Source of the DNA: Hodarchaeum sp048939265
GTDB lineage: Archaea; Asgardarchaeota; Heimdallarchaeia; Hodarchaeales; Hodarchaeaceae
Length of the DNA: 7,086 nucleotides
Reading direction: 5' to 3'
NCBI GenBank assembly: GCA_048939265.1
Contig: JBHLPQ010000198.1
Coordinates: 1 to 7,086, forward strand
Each line of letters opens with the position of its first letter. Within the stretch, counting starts at the first letter, position 1. The translations under genes and the position numbers were made by a program. The notes below the pieces were generated by a model. The model was not told the DNA's origin. It was given only the letters and a program-made list of their open reading frames with translations, and made no database searches. This document shows, piece by piece, positions 5,941 through 7,086 of the stretch.

Positions 5941-5958
5941 TATAAATTGTATAAATTG
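5941..5958. repeat. Tandem 9-base TATA-like direct repeat in a divergent promoter region
   Basis: TATAAATTG occurs twice, back to back and without mismatch, at 5941-5949 and 5950-5958, between the divergent deaminase and kinase genes. It could be a doubled TATA box or a pair of regulator sites. The second copy lies about 45 bases before the kinase ATG, which fits a leader of about 20 bases. Confidence 0.5.
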
Positions 5959-5959
5959 A

Positions 5960-5971
5960 AATAAATTTATT
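5960..5971. promoter_or_regulatory. 12-base palindrome beside the tandem repeat
   Basis: AATAAATTTATT is a perfect inverted repeat starting one base after the tandem TATAAATTG pair. It could be an operator for a dimeric regulator, or itself a TATA element for the kinase gene, whose ATG is about 33 bases from its centre. AT-only palindromes arise easily by chance in this composition. Confidence 0.3.
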
Positions 5972-5998
5972 AGCGGGGACAAGTGACAGAAAGCTAAC

Positions 5999-7069
5999 AT
6001 GAATGAGTCTCACCAAGACCGATTAAAAGTTGTTTTAATGCGAATTATTGAAGGATTTTCTGATTACTTCGTTTCTAGTCTTGAGAAGTCCTTTCATCAA
6101 ACCCCAAAAGCTATTGAAGTACGAAATATTTCCGTTGAGCGAAAACTAGGCACTACAGGTATCCACATTGTTAAAGTTCAACTGGACTCGGACTTAGGAT
6201 CCGATGATGCTAGCATCGCTGTTAAAATCTATGAGGAACAAAAACAAGCTTTGGAAGTTGTCAAGCGAATTAATATCGTAGAGAGTCGTCTTTCAGAGGA
6301 AAAATATTCCCCATTTGGAATTTCATCAGCAGCAGTCATTTTCTTTTCTAGAAGCGTAATAGTTATGGAAGGAATACGAGGAGATGTTTTCCGCGATTCT
6401 AAAATTCCTCGACCCCAAAAATACCGGTATGCGGGAAGAAGCCTTGCTGCTTTTCATGGATCGGAATCAAACCATTGTTGGTTTGACAAGTATAAGCTTC
6501 TACTCTCAAGGAGCTTAGACAATTTACCAACTACTAAAGATATAAAACATTCTCTAAGCGCTTTATTTGCGGAAGTAGTCCCTCTAGCAGAGCAAACTTC
6601 CCGTTTATCAGGCTCAATCAGCTTTGGTGACTTTCATCCTGGGAACGTAATCTTTGATGTTCGTATAGGCCAAAAACCGATGATTAATACCCATCTTATT
6701 GATCCAGAGTATTTAGATACCTCAACTGAACATGATCGTTTAGAGGATATCTGCAATTTTTTCGCTGTTGAAGCTGTTGATCAATACCGTCAAGATAGGA
6801 AATTAACAAAATTCCGAATGAATGTTAAATCTTTCTTATCGGGATATAACGAACTTCTTGCACACGAACAGACATCGTTTCAAAATTATTATTCTGGAGA
6901 GAACTATATTCCTGTGAATTTCCATTTGGCATTAATGATACTAATGAGTATAATTAATATCCAAGATATGCCTGATATTTTTGGAGGGGAACGTGGTATC
7001 CAGAATGAAGTACTTCTTCGTTGTCAGTTAATTGAAAAACTTTTAAATTGGAATAGTTTTCCAGACTAG
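5999..7069 (+). CDS. Aminoglycoside phosphotransferase (APH)/choline-kinase-like protein
   Basis: This 356-residue protein has the protein-kinase-like fold of the APH family, which phosphorylates small molecules; its substrate is unknown and antibiotic resistance should not be assumed. Visible elements: VERKLGTTG (46-54) in the glycine-loop position, ATP-binding Lys76 in AVKIY, probable helix-C Glu95, the hinge IVMEGIRGD (121-129), YAGRSLAAFHG as in the usual APH LAxLH helix, the catalytic loop SFGDFHPGN with Asp211 and Asn216, and LIDPEY with metal-binding Asp235. The usual HGD of the catalytic loop reads FGD (Phe209). The C-terminal half is helical and probably binds substrate. About 45 residues precede the kinase core and are charged. 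The ATG at 5999 is chosen as first in frame; a GTGA about a dozen bases upstream is a weak ribosome site, and Met14 is the next option. No membrane segment is seen. It shares a divergent upstream region with the deaminase gene; no functional link is evident. Confidence 0.82.
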   Translation: MNESHQDRLKVVLMRIIEGFSDYFVSSLEKSFHQTPKAIEVRNISVERKLGTTGIHIVKVQLDSDLGSDDASIAVKIYEEQKQALEVVKRINIVESRLSEEKYSPFGISSAAVIFFSRSVIVMEGIRGDVFRDSKIPRPQKYRYAGRSLAAFHGSESNHCWFDKYKLLLSRSLDNLPTTKDIKHSLSALFAEVVPLAEQTSRLSGSISFGDFHPGNVIFDVRIGQKPMINTHLIDPEYLDTSTEHDRLEDICNFFAVEAVDQYRQDRKLTKFRMNVKSFLSGYNELLAHEQTSFQNYYSGENYIPVNFHLALMILMSIINIQDMPDIFGGERGIQNEVLLRCQLIEKLLNWNSFPD

Positions 7070-7086
7070 GTTAATAAATTGCGACA

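Noticed and set aside
5999..7069. Antibiotic-resistance aminoglycoside phosphotransferase
   Set aside because: Only the general kinase-like fold is supported; archaea carry many such proteins with unrelated small-molecule substrates, and no mobile element or resistance context is present.

Overview
This is an AT-rich archaeal window with six complete, ordinary-looking genes. It also has one possible gene fragment at the left edge and short intergenic regions. The gene mix best fits an Asgard archaeon, perhaps of the Loki- or Heimdall-type groups. It includes a Ras/Rab-superfamily small GTPase of eukaryotic type, a dolichol-phosphate-type family 2 glycosyltransferase, a secreted subtilase with an archaeal PEF-type C-terminal anchor, TATA-like boxes and GGTG-type ribosome sites. 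The assignment is an inference from gene content; no ribosomal or other phylogenetic marker is present. I see no tRNA, rRNA, CRISPR array, insertion sequence or prophage gene.

Layout. Positions 1-333 hold at most the last codons of an upstream gene and an AT-rich leader. A DPM1/ALG5-like glycosyltransferase (334-1077, TTG start) stands alone. After about 230 bases comes a same-strand cluster: small GTPase (about 1309-1893), a 290-residue protein I do not recognise (1922-2794), and a large membrane-anchored subtilisin-family protease (2818-5283). Gaps are 28 and 23 bases. The protease converges on a dCTP deaminase-family gene (5323-5871, minus strand). That gene is divergent from an aminoglycoside-phosphotransferase-like kinase (5999-7069); their shared promoter region has a tandem 9-base TATA-like repeat and a 12-base palindrome.

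How the parts may work together. The most interesting unit is the GTPase / unknown protein / protease cluster. The protease has a signal peptide, an I9-like propeptide, a complete Asp-His-Asn-Ser catalytic set, a beta-rich region crowded with N-glycosylation sequons, a C-terminal alpha/beta domain and a membrane anchor. That order, and several local motifs, recall eukaryotic site-1 protease (S1P/SKI-1/MBTPS1), the Golgi enzyme of regulated membrane proteolysis. Pairing such an ectoprotease with a cytoplasmic Rab-like GTPase is suggestive, but a functional link is only an inference from gene order. The protease also has a TATAAAAG box over the upstream stop codon, placed to give a leaderless transcript, so it may be transcribed on its own. 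The glycosyltransferase upstream could supply a lipid-linked sugar for N-glycosylation of surface proteins such as this protease. The deaminase (nucleotide pools) and the kinase-like protein appear unrelated to the cluster.
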